A model generated the notes under the pieces. It made no database searches. It saw only the letters and a list, made by a program, of their open reading frames with translations, and had not been told where the DNA came from. The position numbers were made by a program, and so were the translations under genes. DNA of 64,000 nucleotides. Origin: Prauserella muralis. Lineage in GTDB: Bacteria; Actinomycetota; Actinomycetes; Mycobacteriales; Pseudonocardiaceae. The DNA is taken from the NCBI RefSeq assembly GCF_003202285.1, contig NZ_MASW01000006.1, positions 682,001 to 746,000 of the forward strand, in the 5' to 3' direction. Shown here in pieces: positions 23,190 through 36,676 of this stretch (position 1 is its first letter; each line of letters begins with the position of its first letter).

Positions 23190-24143
23190 TCAGGCCAGCG
23201 ACAGAGCGATGCCGTCCAGGATGTCGTGCTCGCTGACGACGAGGTCGGACGGTCCGCCGCGGGAGGCCAGTTCGGCCGCGAGCGCGTCCACGATCAGCGC
23301 CCCGCCACCGATGACGTCGACCCGGCCGGGGTGGATCACGGGATTGGCCGCCCGCGTCGCGTGGTCGGCTCCCAGCAGCTCGCCGGTGATGCGCTCGATC
23401 TCCGCGCGGCTGAGCCGGGACAGGTGCGTGCGCTCGGAGTCGTACTCCGGCAGCTCCTGCGCCACCGCCGAGAGGGTCGTCACGGTGCCCGCCACCCCGA
23501 TCCAGGTGGCGGCCTTCGAGACGTCGACGGAGGCGAAGGCGTCGGCCAGCACATCGGCGGCCAGCGTCCGCGCGGCGGCGATCTCGGGGCCGGTCGGCGG
23601 GTCCGAGCGCAGTGTGCGCTCGGTGATCCGCACGCAGCCGATGTCGACGGAACGGGCGGCGAGGACGTCGGCGCGGCGGCCGTCCCAGGTGCCCAGCACC
23701 AGCTCCGTGGAGCCGCCGCCCACGTCCACGACGAGAAACGGGCCGTCGTCGGGATCCTGCTCGCCCACCGCGCCGGTGAACGACAGCCTCGCCTCCTCGT
23801 CGCCGGTGATCACCTCGGCCTCCACTCCGAGAACGTCGCGGGTCATGGCGAAGAAGTCGTCGCGGTTGCTCGCGTCGCGGGTGGCCGAGGTGGCGACCAT
23901 GCGCACCTTCTCCACGCCCTTGCGCCGCGCGGCGATCGTGTACGCGGCGAGTGCCTCCCGCGTGCGCTCGAGCGCCTCGGGAGCCAGCCTTCCCGTGGCG
24001 TCGACGTCCTGGCCGAGCCGCACGACACGCATCTCCCGGTGCAGGTCGCGCAGGTCGACGGTGCCGTCGTGGCGATGCGTCAGCTCGGCGACGAGCAGGC
24101 GGATGGAGTTGGTTCCACAGTCGATGGCGGCTACCCGAGGCAT
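23190..24143 (-). CDS. ppx: Ppx/GppA-family exopolyphosphatase
   Basis: 317 residues. ASKHA-type ATPase fold with phosphate-1 motif AAIDCGTNSIRLLVAEL (5-21), conserved RMVATSATRDASN, phosphate-2 motif VVDVGGGSTELVLG and VAGTVTTLSAVA. It is the short two-domain form typical of mycobacteria (Rv1026/Ppx2-like). It degrades polyphosphate or (p)ppGpp-related substrates. It follows the lytic transglycosylase with a 24-base gap and closes the eno-ftsB-DUF501 cluster, as in mycobacteria. Confidence 0.88.
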   Translation of the reverse strand: MPRVAAIDCGTNSIRLLVAELTHRHDGTVDLRDLHREMRVVRLGQDVDATGRLAPEALERTREALAAYTIAARRKGVEKVRMVATSATRDASNRDDFFAMTRDVLGVEAEVITGDEEARLSFTGAVGEQDPDDGPFLVVDVGGGSTELVLGTWDGRRADVLAARSVDIGCVRITERTLRSDPPTGPEIAAARTLAADVLADAFASVDVSKAATWIGVAGTVTTLSAVAQELPEYDSERTHLSRLSRAEIERITGELLGADHATRAANPVIHPGRVDVIGGGALIVDALAAELASRGGPSDLVVSEHDILDGIALSLA

Positions 24144-24167
24144 GTCGCCACCCTAGCCCGTGGGGTG

Positions 24168-25478
24168 CTACGGCTCCGTGCTCGCGGTGGTGCCCGACGT
24201 GGTGGTCGTGGGCTGGGTGGTGCCGGAGGGCTCCTGCTGCTGGTCGCCGTCGGCCGGGTCCTCCTCCGTCTCGCAGGTCTCCGGCGGGGTGGTGGTGGTG
24301 CCGGTGTCCTGCTCGGCGTCCGGGCTCGGCTCCGGGGCCTCGGTCTGCTCCGGGTCCTGGGTCTGGTCCGGGTCCTCGCACTGCTCATCGGGCGGCGGCG
24401 TGGTGGTGCCGTCGTCGGGCGGCGGGGTGCTGTCGTCCGGCGGTTCCTCGTCCGGCGACGTGGGCTGGGTCGGAGACGCCGGGGGCTTCGTCGACTGGCC
24501 GGGCAGCTGCGGCGCGGTGGGCTCCCCCGACGGCGAGGTGGGAATCTTCGACGCCGACCTCGGCGCCGTGCCGGTGCCGCCGCCCGATCCGGTGCTGGCG
24601 TTGTGCTCGGGCAGTGACGGTGCCTCCACCTTGACGACGTCGGGCACCGCGAGGGGCACCTTGCTGTCGGGCACCTCGGACACGCCGCCCCGGTAGGCCT
24701 TCGCCCAGCGGATCACGGTCTCCACGTAGGCGTCGGAGTTGTTGTACCGGTACAACGCCGCGCGCAGCTGGTCCTCCTTGGCGAGGTCCAGGCCACCCGA
24801 GCACAGGTAACGAGCGGTGGCGACGGTGGAGTCGAAGATGTTGTTCGGGTCGCGGACGCCGTCGCCGTTGCCGTCGGCGCCGTAGCGGGCCCAGGTGGCG
24901 GGGATGAACTGCGTGGGCCCCACCGCGCGGTCCCACACGCGGTCGCCGTCGTGGCGCCCGCCGTCGGTGTCGGCGATGGCGGCCACCGGGCCGACGCCGT
25001 TGAGCACCGGCCCGAGGATCGGCTCCAGGGTGTTGCCCTTGGCATCGACGTACCCGCCGCGTGCGTGGTTGGACTCGATGCGGCCGATGCTGGCGATCAG
25101 CGCCCAGTCGATGTGGCAGCCCGGGTACTCGGCGCCCACGGTCCGCGCGGCGTTGCGGTACGCCTTGAGCGCCGTGCTCGGGATGCCCTGCGGCCCAGGC
25201 TCCGGCGGCTCGTACACCAGCAGGTCCTGCGGGTTCGGCTGGTTCGGCAGGCTTCCGTCGACCGACAGCGCGCCGGATCCGGGCAGGTGGCCGCCTTCCA
25301 GGCCGAGCGAGCCGTCGACGTTCTTCTCGACGGCCGCGGCCGAGGTCTCCCAGCCGCTCGTGCGATCGGCGAGCGCGGCGGCGGGCACCACCGCGAGCGT
25401 GCCACAGGTCAGTATGACGACGATCCGCTGCTGCGGGCTGAGCCTTCGGAAGCCGCCGGCCGTCCGGATTACCCCCAC
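24168..25478 (-). CDS. Secreted lytic transglycosylase with long Pro/Thr/Glu-rich tail
   Basis: 436 residues. N-terminal signal segment IVVILTCGTLAVVPAAALA, then an SLT-type catalytic domain with the glutamate in IGRIESNHARGG, and AVGPTQFIPATWARYGADG and ARYLCSGG motifs. From about residue 270 onward the chain is a low-complexity tail of Pro, Thr, Asp, Glu and Gln (for example PPPDDGTTTPPP), suited to spanning the wall. GTG at 25476-25478 is chosen for the GGGAGG 8 bases upstream. It is inserted between DUF501 and ppx and is a paralogue of the LpqU gene at 30.2 kb. Confidence 0.85.
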   Translation of the reverse strand: MGVIRTAGGFRRLSPQQRIVVILTCGTLAVVPAAALADRTSGWETSAAAVEKNVDGSLGLEGGHLPGSGALSVDGSLPNQPNPQDLLVYEPPEPGPQGIPSTALKAYRNAARTVGAEYPGCHIDWALIASIGRIESNHARGGYVDAKGNTLEPILGPVLNGVGPVAAIADTDGGRHDGDRVWDRAVGPTQFIPATWARYGADGNGDGVRDPNNIFDSTVATARYLCSGGLDLAKEDQLRAALYRYNNSDAYVETVIRWAKAYRGGVSEVPDSKVPLAVPDVVKVEAPSLPEHNASTGSGGGTGTAPRSASKIPTSPSGEPTAPQLPGQSTKPPASPTQPTSPDEEPPDDSTPPPDDGTTTPPPDEQCEDPDQTQDPEQTEAPEPSPDAEQDTGTTTTPPETCETEEDPADGDQQQEPSGTTQPTTTTSGTTASTEP

Positions 25479-25605
25479 TACCAAGTCCTCCCAGCCCGCG
25501 TGCCGTGTCGTTGCCGTCCAGAGACTATGTCGGACAGCCTGCCTCACGGGCGGTGGACATTTCACTATCCACAGGTGAATTCTTCCGTGGATTGCTCCGG
25601 TTGCA

Positions 25606-26115
25606 CTAATCCCGTGCGGCGCATTCCCCGGCAGGCCAGCCGTTCTGGCGCACGAGTTCGAGGGTTTCGTCGCCGAACGGGTTCACACCGGTGCCGCGAG
25701 CCAGGGTGTGGGCGAGATGGACGTGCAGACACTTGACCCTGCCCGGCATGCCGCCCGCGGTCACCTGGTGTCCGAGCGGCTCGATGGCGTCGCGCTCGGC
25801 GAGATACGACTCGTGCGCCCGCTGGTAGGCCGCGGCCAGTTCCGGGTCCTGACCGAGCCGCTCGGTCATCTCCCGCATCACGCCGGAGGCCTCCAGCCTG
25901 CCCACGAGCGAGGCGAGCGCCGGGCACGTCAGGTAGTACAGCGTCGGAAACGGCGTGCCGTCCTCCAGCCGGGGACTGGTCTGCACCACCGAAGGATGCC
26001 CGCTCGGGCAGCGCGCCGCCACGGCCCGCAGCGCCCTCGGCGGCCTGCCGAGCTGCGCCGCGATGAGCTCGCGGTCGGCCTCGGTGACGGGTTCGAACTC
26101 GGTCCTACTCACCAT
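25606..26115 (-). CDS. DUF501 family protein
   Basis: 169 residues. The family core is clear: LGRPPRALRAVAARCPSGHP, FPTLYYLTCPAL and MPGRVKCLHVHLAHTLA, with invariant Cys and His residues that could hold a metal or act in catalysis. The function is unknown. The gene overlaps the end of ftsB by 11 bases; a GTG one codon inside the ATG is an alternative start. The order eno-ftsB-DUF501-ppx is conserved in actinobacteria (Rv1023-Rv1026). Confidence 0.88.
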   Translation of the reverse strand: MVSRTEFEPVTEADRELIAAQLGRPPRALRAVAARCPSGHPSVVQTSPRLEDGTPFPTLYYLTCPALASLVGRLEASGVMREMTERLGQDPELAAAYQRAHESYLAERDAIEPLGHQVTAGGMPGRVKCLHVHLAHTLARGTGVNPFGDETLELVRQNGWPAGECAARD

Positions 26116-26629
26116 TGTTCACGCTATCCCAGAGCTCTTGGTACCAGGCGCCCTCGGGCCGCGCGGGCTCGCCGTGCGCCCGCTGCTCGGCGGCCTTCTT
26201 GTCCTCGGGCAGCTGCACCATGTACGGCGTCTCGCCCGGCATGACGTAGCGAAGCCTGCGCCGCGCCTCGGCCTCCACCTGCGCGGGATCGGCCAGGTCG
26301 GCCTTGCGCTGCTCCAGCTGGTCCACCTGCCGCTCCAGCTGGGCCTGCCGCGCCTCCTGCTCGGCGACGTCGGCGCGCTGGGACAGGTAGGTGCGCAACG
26401 GGACGGCGAGTGTGAACGCCAGCGCGCACACCACGATCGCCACGAGTGCCGCACGTCGCGTGGTGGAAAGGCCGAGCACCTTCGCGGCGCTCGACGCCCT
26501 CGTTGCGCTGAGCCCCCGCCGCAGGCGCGAACGGCGGTCCTCCCGGCGCGCGCGCTGCGGGCGGCGCGGGGACGAGCTCTGCGCCCGTCCCCCGCTCCGC
26601 CTGCTGCGCGCCCTGCCCCGCTCGGCCAC
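26105..26629 (-). CDS. ftsB: FtsB/DivIC-like septum formation protein
   Basis: 174 residues. A basic, Arg/Ser-rich cytoplasmic N-terminus (1-58), one membrane segment (AALVAIVVCALAFTLAVPL, about 60-78), then a coiled coil (ADVAEQEARQAQLERQVDQL and onward) and the FtsB-type segment ARRRLRYVMPGETPYMV. It is a bitopic divisome protein that pairs with FtsL and FtsQ at midcell. It starts 8 bases after eno and overlaps DUF501. The long basic N-terminal tail is typical of actinomycete members. Confidence 0.85.
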   Translation of the reverse strand: MAERGRARSRRSGGRAQSSSPRRPQRARREDRRSRLRRGLSATRASSAAKVLGLSTTRRAALVAIVVCALAFTLAVPLRTYLSQRADVAEQEARQAQLERQVDQLEQRKADLADPAQVEAEARRRLRYVMPGETPYMVQLPEDKKAAEQRAHGEPARPEGAWYQELWDSVNNGE

Positions 26630-26637
26630 GGCTGTTC

Positions 26638-28481
<1,844 letters not shown>

Positions 28482-28521
28482 GACCGGCAAGTCCATCACA
28501 TCGCGCCGTGCCGCGGTGAAC

Positions 28522-29510
28522 TCACCCCGCCTCGCGGGCTCCACAGGAGTCCTCGTGCGGGATCGGAAGGGTGTGGTCGAAGTACTCCGGCGGTCGGCGG
28601 TCGGCGGTCGGACGGCGGTCCCGTCCGCTGGTCGAGGTAGGCCGGGGCGAGCAGGCCCTCGTCGCGCAGCGGCCCGCAGGCCATCGAGTAGACGAACGAG
28701 TCGCTGCCGTCGAAGTGGAAGCCCTGGTCGGCCTTGCGCCAGCGGTCGCCGCGGGCCAGCACGAACGACACGTCGGCGCGCAGCATGGTGACCAGGTCGA
28801 GCGGCGCCCGCGCCCGCGAGGGGTCGTCGACGTCGAAGGCGTAGGCGAACACGTAGTTGGTGCGGATGCGCAGCTCGCCCTGCCGGTCGCCGGGCTCGGC
28901 CCGCATCGTGCCCCGGACCTTCGGCGCGACGGGCAGCAACCGGGAGCCGGGCGCGATGCGGGTGGCCAGCGACACCGGCCACGGCTCGCGGCGCAACTCC
29001 GTACGCAGGTGCGCTCGCCCGCTCGGCGCGAACAGGCGCACGAAGGCACCGGCGTCGCCGCGCTCGAGCATCGCCGGGGCCAGCCGCGACGCCACGAGCA
29101 TGGCCTTGACCTGGCGCTGGGCCCGCGCGACCTCCTCGGCCGTGAACCCGGCGACCGGCGCGGGTTCGGGCAGCACGTTGCCGTCGGCGCCGCCGCCCAC
29201 GACCGGGCGGGGGTGTCGAGAAACGGCCGCGTCGTGTCGATCGGGTCGGCGGCGGGCCGGTCGGCGTAGGTGCCGGGCGGCTGGGCGTCCCTGCGCTCGC
29301 CGATCAGGTGGATGCCGCCTGCGGCGACACCGAGGATCACCGCGACGACCAGCACGGTCCTGGCGTGCCGGAAACGCTTGCGTGGCCGGTTGCCCCAGAT
29401 GGCCCCTGTCCGCGGCGGACCTTGCGCGCCTCGCGGCGTGCCCGGCGTTCGGCGGCCTTCCTCCAGCCGGGATCGCGCAGGTCGGGATGGTCGAACGGAT
29501 CGGGCCGCAC
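28522..29510 (-). pseudogene. Membrane-anchored hypothetical protein broken by about three frameshifts
   Basis: Coding sequence jumps between frames. It starts at GTG 29508-29510 (VRPDPFDHPDLRDPGWRKAA, with GGAGG six bases upstream), switches near 29410 to a frame with GAIWGNRPRKRFRHAR and a membrane helix (TVLVVAVILGVAAGGIHLI), switches near 29210 to the long middle frame (FTAEEVARAQRQVKAMLVAS and onward), and switches near 28600 to end EYFDHTLPIPHEDSCGAREAG. Read together it would be a ~330-residue single-pass protein with an extracytoplasmic domain, family unknown. The last switch falls in a 7-base tandem repeat. Repeated assembly error is an alternative to decay. Confidence 0.6.
28591..28611. 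repeat. Three tandem copies of CGGTCGG
   Basis: Three perfect 7-base units lie in the 3' part of the broken membrane protein, exactly where the reading frame shifts. One unit gained or lost would change the frame by one base. Confidence 0.85.
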
Positions 29511-29654
29511 CGGGGACCTCCATCGGGGTGATCGAGAACGCCCCTTGATCGAGACCCGGTGCCGTCCCGTTAGCACCGGAAAGCGGATCATGACCGACTC
29601 GAAACCATCACGGGGTCGAGAATCGGATGTCTCGGCGGTACCGTCGAAAGGACC

Positions 29655-30056
29655 ATGGTTGACGAGATGCCACCTTCGGAGCCATCGGGCGAGGCCCGGT
29701 TCCGGGCCTTCCGTCAAGCAGAGGTGCTGGTGCGCCGGCGCCCGCTGGACGCGCTGAAGGTCCTGCAGCCGGTGCTGGAGGCCGAGCCGGACAAGCCGAG
29801 CGTGCAGCTGCTCGCCGGGCGCGCGTACTTCCACTCCGCGCAGCTCAACCGTGCTGAACGGGCGCTGACCAAGGTGGTCGAGCTGGATCCGTCCGACCAC
29901 TACGCACGCTTCGTCCTCGGAAGGACACTGCAGCGCCTCGGCCGTCTGGTCGAGGCGCTGGCTCAACTACGGATGGCCTCGGCGATGAACCCGGTTCCCG
30001 AGTACCAGGACGCCATCGGCCAGGTCACCGCCCGCCTGGCCCTCGGTAACCACTGA
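29655..30056 (+). CDS. Small tetratricopeptide (TPR) repeat protein
   Basis: 133 residues with three TPR-like helical pairs: DALKVLQPVLEAEPDKPSVQ, AERALTKVVELDPSDHYAR and EALAQLRMASAMNPVPEYQ. No signal peptide or catalytic domain, so it probably serves as a small cytosolic adaptor. ATG at 29655 has AAAGGA very close; an ATG four codons later is possible. It is divergent from the broken membrane protein and convergent with lpqU across a long inverted repeat. Confidence 0.8.
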   Translation: MVDEMPPSEPSGEARFRAFRQAEVLVRRRPLDALKVLQPVLEAEPDKPSVQLLAGRAYFHSAQLNRAERALTKVVELDPSDHYARFVLGRTLQRLGRLVEALAQLRMASAMNPVPEYQDAIGQVTARLALGNH

Positions 30057-30097
30057 GACTTCCGTACCCACCCGCCGCCCGGGTGCCGGTGCCGGGC

Positions 30098-30186
30098 AAG
30101 CTCCCCAATGCCACATTTGTTCCACTCAGTGGAGCGAATGCGGCATTCGCTCCATCCAGTGGAGCGAATGCCGCATTGGGGAGCTT
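30098..30186. repeat. Nested inverted repeats at the TPR/lpqU convergent junction
   Basis: Outer arms 30098-30111 and 30173-30186 are perfectly complementary over 14 bases (AAGCTCCCCAATGC), and pairing continues imperfectly inward for about 15 more. Inside, GGAGCGAATGC and its complement form an 11-base hairpin with a one-base centre (about 30131-30153). The motif GGAGCGAATG occurs twice. It is a two-way terminator candidate. Confidence 0.75.
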
Positions 30187-30194
30187 GGGCGGGG

Positions 30195-30983
30195 TCAGCG
30201 GCGGGGGCGGGTGGCGTCGGCGTAGGCGGCGGCTCCGCTGAACACATCGCGGGCGTAGTCCACCGAGTTGTTGTAGGTGAGCACGGCGTCCCACCAGCCC
30301 ACCGGCGTGCGCAGGTCACGGCCGTTCCAGCACAGGTAGCGGGCGGCGGCCAGTGCCGCGTCGTCGATGTTCTGCGGGTCGGGCCGCGCGCCGTCGCGCA
30401 CCGCCCTGCCACCCCAGCGCTGCCACGTGCTCGGCAGGAACTGCATGGGGCCGACGGCGCGGTCCCACCTGCGGTCGCCGTCGAGCCGCCCGCCGTCGGT
30501 GTCGGCGATCCTGCGCACCCCGGGAGAGCCGTCCAGCGGCACGCCGATGATCGGCCGGTGCGGCGTGCCGTCGCCGCGGAGGCCGTTGCCGTCGAGCGTG
30601 CCGTGGTGCGACTCGACCCTGCCGATCCCGGCCAGGGTCCCCCACGACAGGTGGCACCCGGGCCGCTCGCCGCGCATCCACATCTCGGCCCTGCCGTATG
30701 CGGCGAGCGCCCTGGCGGGCACTCCGGTGCTGGCGGCCACCCGCTCGGACCAGGCGTCCAGTTCGGCCTGGTCGGACGCGGCCGGCCGGTCCACAGGCGC
30801 CGCGACAGCGGCACGGGGCACGGCGGCATGCGGCTGCGGCCTCCGGTCGGGAACCGGGATCGGGGCCGCGGAGCCCTCGTCGCCCCGGTTCATGCCGATC
30901 GTGAAGATCAGCGTCAGGCCGGTGGCCACGATGAGCAGGGTGAGCACGAGCCTGCCGACGTACGGGCGCGGCGTGGTGATCAC
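30195..30983 (-). CDS. lpqU: LpqU-like lytic transglycosylase
   Basis: 262 residues. One N-terminal membrane segment (LVLTLLIVATGLTLIFTIG, about 12-30), with no lipobox, then an SLT-type catalytic domain: glutamate in IGRVESHHGTL, AVGPMQFLPSTWQRWGG and ARYLCWNGRDL. It cleaves peptidoglycan glycan strands. It sits 9 bases after mazG, the position of Rv1022 (lpqU) in mycobacteria. It is shorter than the paralogue at 24.2 kb and lacks the low-complexity tail. Confidence 0.85.
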   Translation of the reverse strand: MITTPRPYVGRLVLTLLIVATGLTLIFTIGMNRGDEGSAAPIPVPDRRPQPHAAVPRAAVAAPVDRPAASDQAELDAWSERVAASTGVPARALAAYGRAEMWMRGERPGCHLSWGTLAGIGRVESHHGTLDGNGLRGDGTPHRPIIGVPLDGSPGVRRIADTDGGRLDGDRRWDRAVGPMQFLPSTWQRWGGRAVRDGARPDPQNIDDAALAAARYLCWNGRDLRTPVGWWDAVLTYNNSVDYARDVFSGAAAYADATRPRR

Positions 30984-30992
30984 CCGTTCAGG

Positions 30993-31949
30993 TTACGTGG
31001 GCCAGAAGCGGCGCCAGCCGTCGGCGTCGAGGGTCGCCGGTTCGAAGCCCGCCGCCCTCGCCGACCGTTCGGCGGTACGCACCTGCTCGGCGAACGCCTT
31101 GGCCACCGAGCGCAGCGCCCCTTCCGGATCGACCCCCGCCCTGCGGGCCGCCGCCGCGATGCGGAACAGCTTCTCGCCCTCGGTGTTGCCAGGAGGCAGG
31201 AGGTCGAACGGCACGCCCGACCGCCCGGTGCGCTGCCCGAGCTTGCCCGCCAGCGCCACCGCGGGCTGACCCATCGCGACACCGTCCATGATGGACTCGC
31301 GTTGCTTCTCCGCCTGCTTGAGCTCCTCCCACCGCACCTGCTGGTGCTCGGCGGTGTGCACGCGCTCGGCGTCGGTGAACACGTGCGGGTGCCTGCCGAC
31401 GAGCTTGGTGACCAGGTCGTCGGCGACAGCGTCGATGTCGAACGGCTCGTCGGCGTGCTCGGCCGCCACACGCGCGTGGAACAACACCTGCAGCAGCACG
31501 TCACCGAGTTCCTCGCGCATCGCGGCGCGGTCGCCGCCCTCGATGGCGTCGAGCAGCTCGTAGGTCTCCTCCACGAGGTACTGCCGCAGCGACTCGTGGG
31601 TCTGGGCGGCGTCCCACGGGCACCCGCCCGGCGAGCGCAGCCGGTCCATCACCTCGGCCGCCCGCACGAGCGGCGGCACCGGCGCATCGACCACGGTGGC
31701 GCCCGCGGCGATCAGCGCGGCGGCGCCGGGCTCGGCGGGACTGGCGGCCACCAGCACCACGCCGCGCTGCCCGGTCAGCTCCTCCGGCGATGGGGCGGTC
31801 TTGACGTCCAGCGCCACGCGCGTGGCCTCCGGCACGTCCGTCGCCGCGTAGACCTGCTCGGCGCCGCGCAGCGCACGCCACGCCGCGGCAGGAAGCACCG
31901 CCGGTAGTGCGGGCGAGACGAGCACCACCGTGGCGGGAAACCAGGTCAT
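30993..31949 (-). CDS. mazG: Nucleoside triphosphate pyrophosphohydrolase MazG
   Basis: 318 residues. An N-terminal ~110-residue region of SAM-methylase-like type (TVVLVSPALPAVLPAAAWRAL) is followed by the MazG domain: SPGGCPWDAAQTHESLRQYL, the EEXXE metal site in VEETYELLDAIEGGD and EELGDVLLQVLFHARVA. It hydrolyses NTPs, including oxidised ones. ATG at 31947-31949 overlaps the stop of the SurA-like gene by four bases. Its place between mfd and lpqU/eno matches mycobacteria (Rv1021). Confidence 0.9.
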   Translation of the reverse strand: MTWFPATVVLVSPALPAVLPAAAWRALRGAEQVYAATDVPEATRVALDVKTAPSPEELTGQRGVVLVAASPAEPGAAALIAAGATVVDAPVPPLVRAAEVMDRLRSPGGCPWDAAQTHESLRQYLVEETYELLDAIEGGDRAAMREELGDVLLQVLFHARVAAEHADEPFDIDAVADDLVTKLVGRHPHVFTDAERVHTAEHQQVRWEELKQAEKQRESIMDGVAMGQPAVALAGKLGQRTGRSGVPFDLLPPGNTEGEKLFRIAAAARRAGVDPEGALRSVAKAFAEQVRTAERSARAAGFEPATLDADGWRRFWPT

Positions 31950-32899
31950 GGCTGCACGGTACGGGACTGCAGCTGGTAGCCGGCCACCTCGTCCTCGCTC
32001 GCCACGACCGCCACGCTCGTGTCGTCCCACACGCCGTAGCGCGGGTTGATCTTGACGCCGAGCTCGTCGGCGATCGGCTGCAGCTGCCGGTACCCGGCCC
32101 AGTAGAGCGCCCGGGAGTCGAGCTGCTGCGCGCTGGACTGGCTCTGCGTCGCCGGGCTCAGCGACCGGTCCTTGATCAGCGCGACCAGCCACCCGGTCTG
32201 CTCCTGGCTGGGCTGGATCACCACGACGGAGCCCTCGGGCGCGCCGAACACGGCGCTGATGCCGAACTCGGGCTGGTTGCTCAGTGCGTCGGCGAGCGAG
32301 GTGCGCTCGTCGACCACCTTGTGGCCCGCCTCGCGGATCACGGCGGCGGCGTTGTCCGGGTCGTTGGCGATGGCGCGGCCGAGTTCACGTGCCTGGTCCT
32401 TGGCCGTCGAGCCGGGACTCTCCTTGACCACCGCGGCACCGACGTAGTGCACCGAGAGCCGGTCGGCGTAGCGCTGCCCGAGCTTGGGCAGCAGCACCTC
32501 GTCGGTGGCGACCTGCCGCACGCGCTCGGGCGCGATGCCGAGCTCGCGGGCGATGCCCTCGGTGCCGCCCGCGCTGCTGATCAGCTTGTCGACCTCGCTC
32601 CGGTCGGCGCTGAGCTTCTCCCGCTGCGCGGCCACGCTCAGCAGTTCGTGCACGACCCGGCTGCGGACCACCTCGCGGGCCCGCTCGGCGAACTTGCCCT
32701 GCTGCTTGGCCTGCTGTGCGGCGGGCGCGTTGTCCAGCAGCCACTGGACCTCCTGCTGCACGTCGCCGAGCGGGATCGTGCGATCGCCGACGAGGGCGGC
32801 GGCGTTGACCTGACTCGGCCCCGACCCGCAACCGGCGAGCACGAGTCCTGCGATCAGGGCGATGAGCAACGTAGCGGGGCGTCGGATGATCCGGGTCAC
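31946..32899 (-). CDS. SurA-N-like lipoprotein (putative chaperone)
   Basis: 317 residues. Lipoprotein signal with lipobox LAGC (cysteine about 24) after a hydrophobic stretch, then a SurA N-terminal-like helical domain (VNAAALVGDRTIPLGDVQQE, VSAQREKL-type helices) and a C-terminal alpha/beta segment. No clear parvulin catalytic set is visible. It is predicted to be anchored on the outer face of the membrane and to help fold exported proteins. It overlaps mazG by four bases and lies 72 bases after mfd. Confidence 0.8.
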   Translation of the reverse strand: MTRIIRRPATLLIALIAGLVLAGCGSGPSQVNAAALVGDRTIPLGDVQQEVQWLLDNAPAAQQAKQQGKFAERAREVVRSRVVHELLSVAAQREKLSADRSEVDKLISSAGGTEGIARELGIAPERVRQVATDEVLLPKLGQRYADRLSVHYVGAAVVKESPGSTAKDQARELGRAIANDPDNAAAVIREAGHKVVDERTSLADALSNQPEFGISAVFGAPEGSVVVIQPSQEQTGWLVALIKDRSLSPATQSQSSAQQLDSRALYWAGYRQLQPIADELGVKINPRYGVWDDTSVAVVASEDEVAGYQLQSRTVQP

Positions 32900-32971
32900 A
32901 GCGCGTACCTTCTCATACTGGGCGACACCGATCGCAATGCCGTGGGGTCCAAGCGTGTGCCGGCAGGCACG

Positions 32972-36550
<3,579 letters not shown>

Positions 36551-36676
36551 GGATACCCCTCACCTGAGGACAGACCCCTGCCTGGGACTCGAAGCTGCGC
36601 AGGGGCACTCCTCGTCCAGGGTACGCAGCCGCCGGGGCACACAGCGAAGCAACCCGGGACGCGGCAGACTCCCCCC

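Noticed and set aside
28591-28611. Considered the CGGTCGG repeats as a CRISPR-like or regulatory array
   Set aside because: Only three 7-base units, directly abutting, within coding sequence. No spacers.
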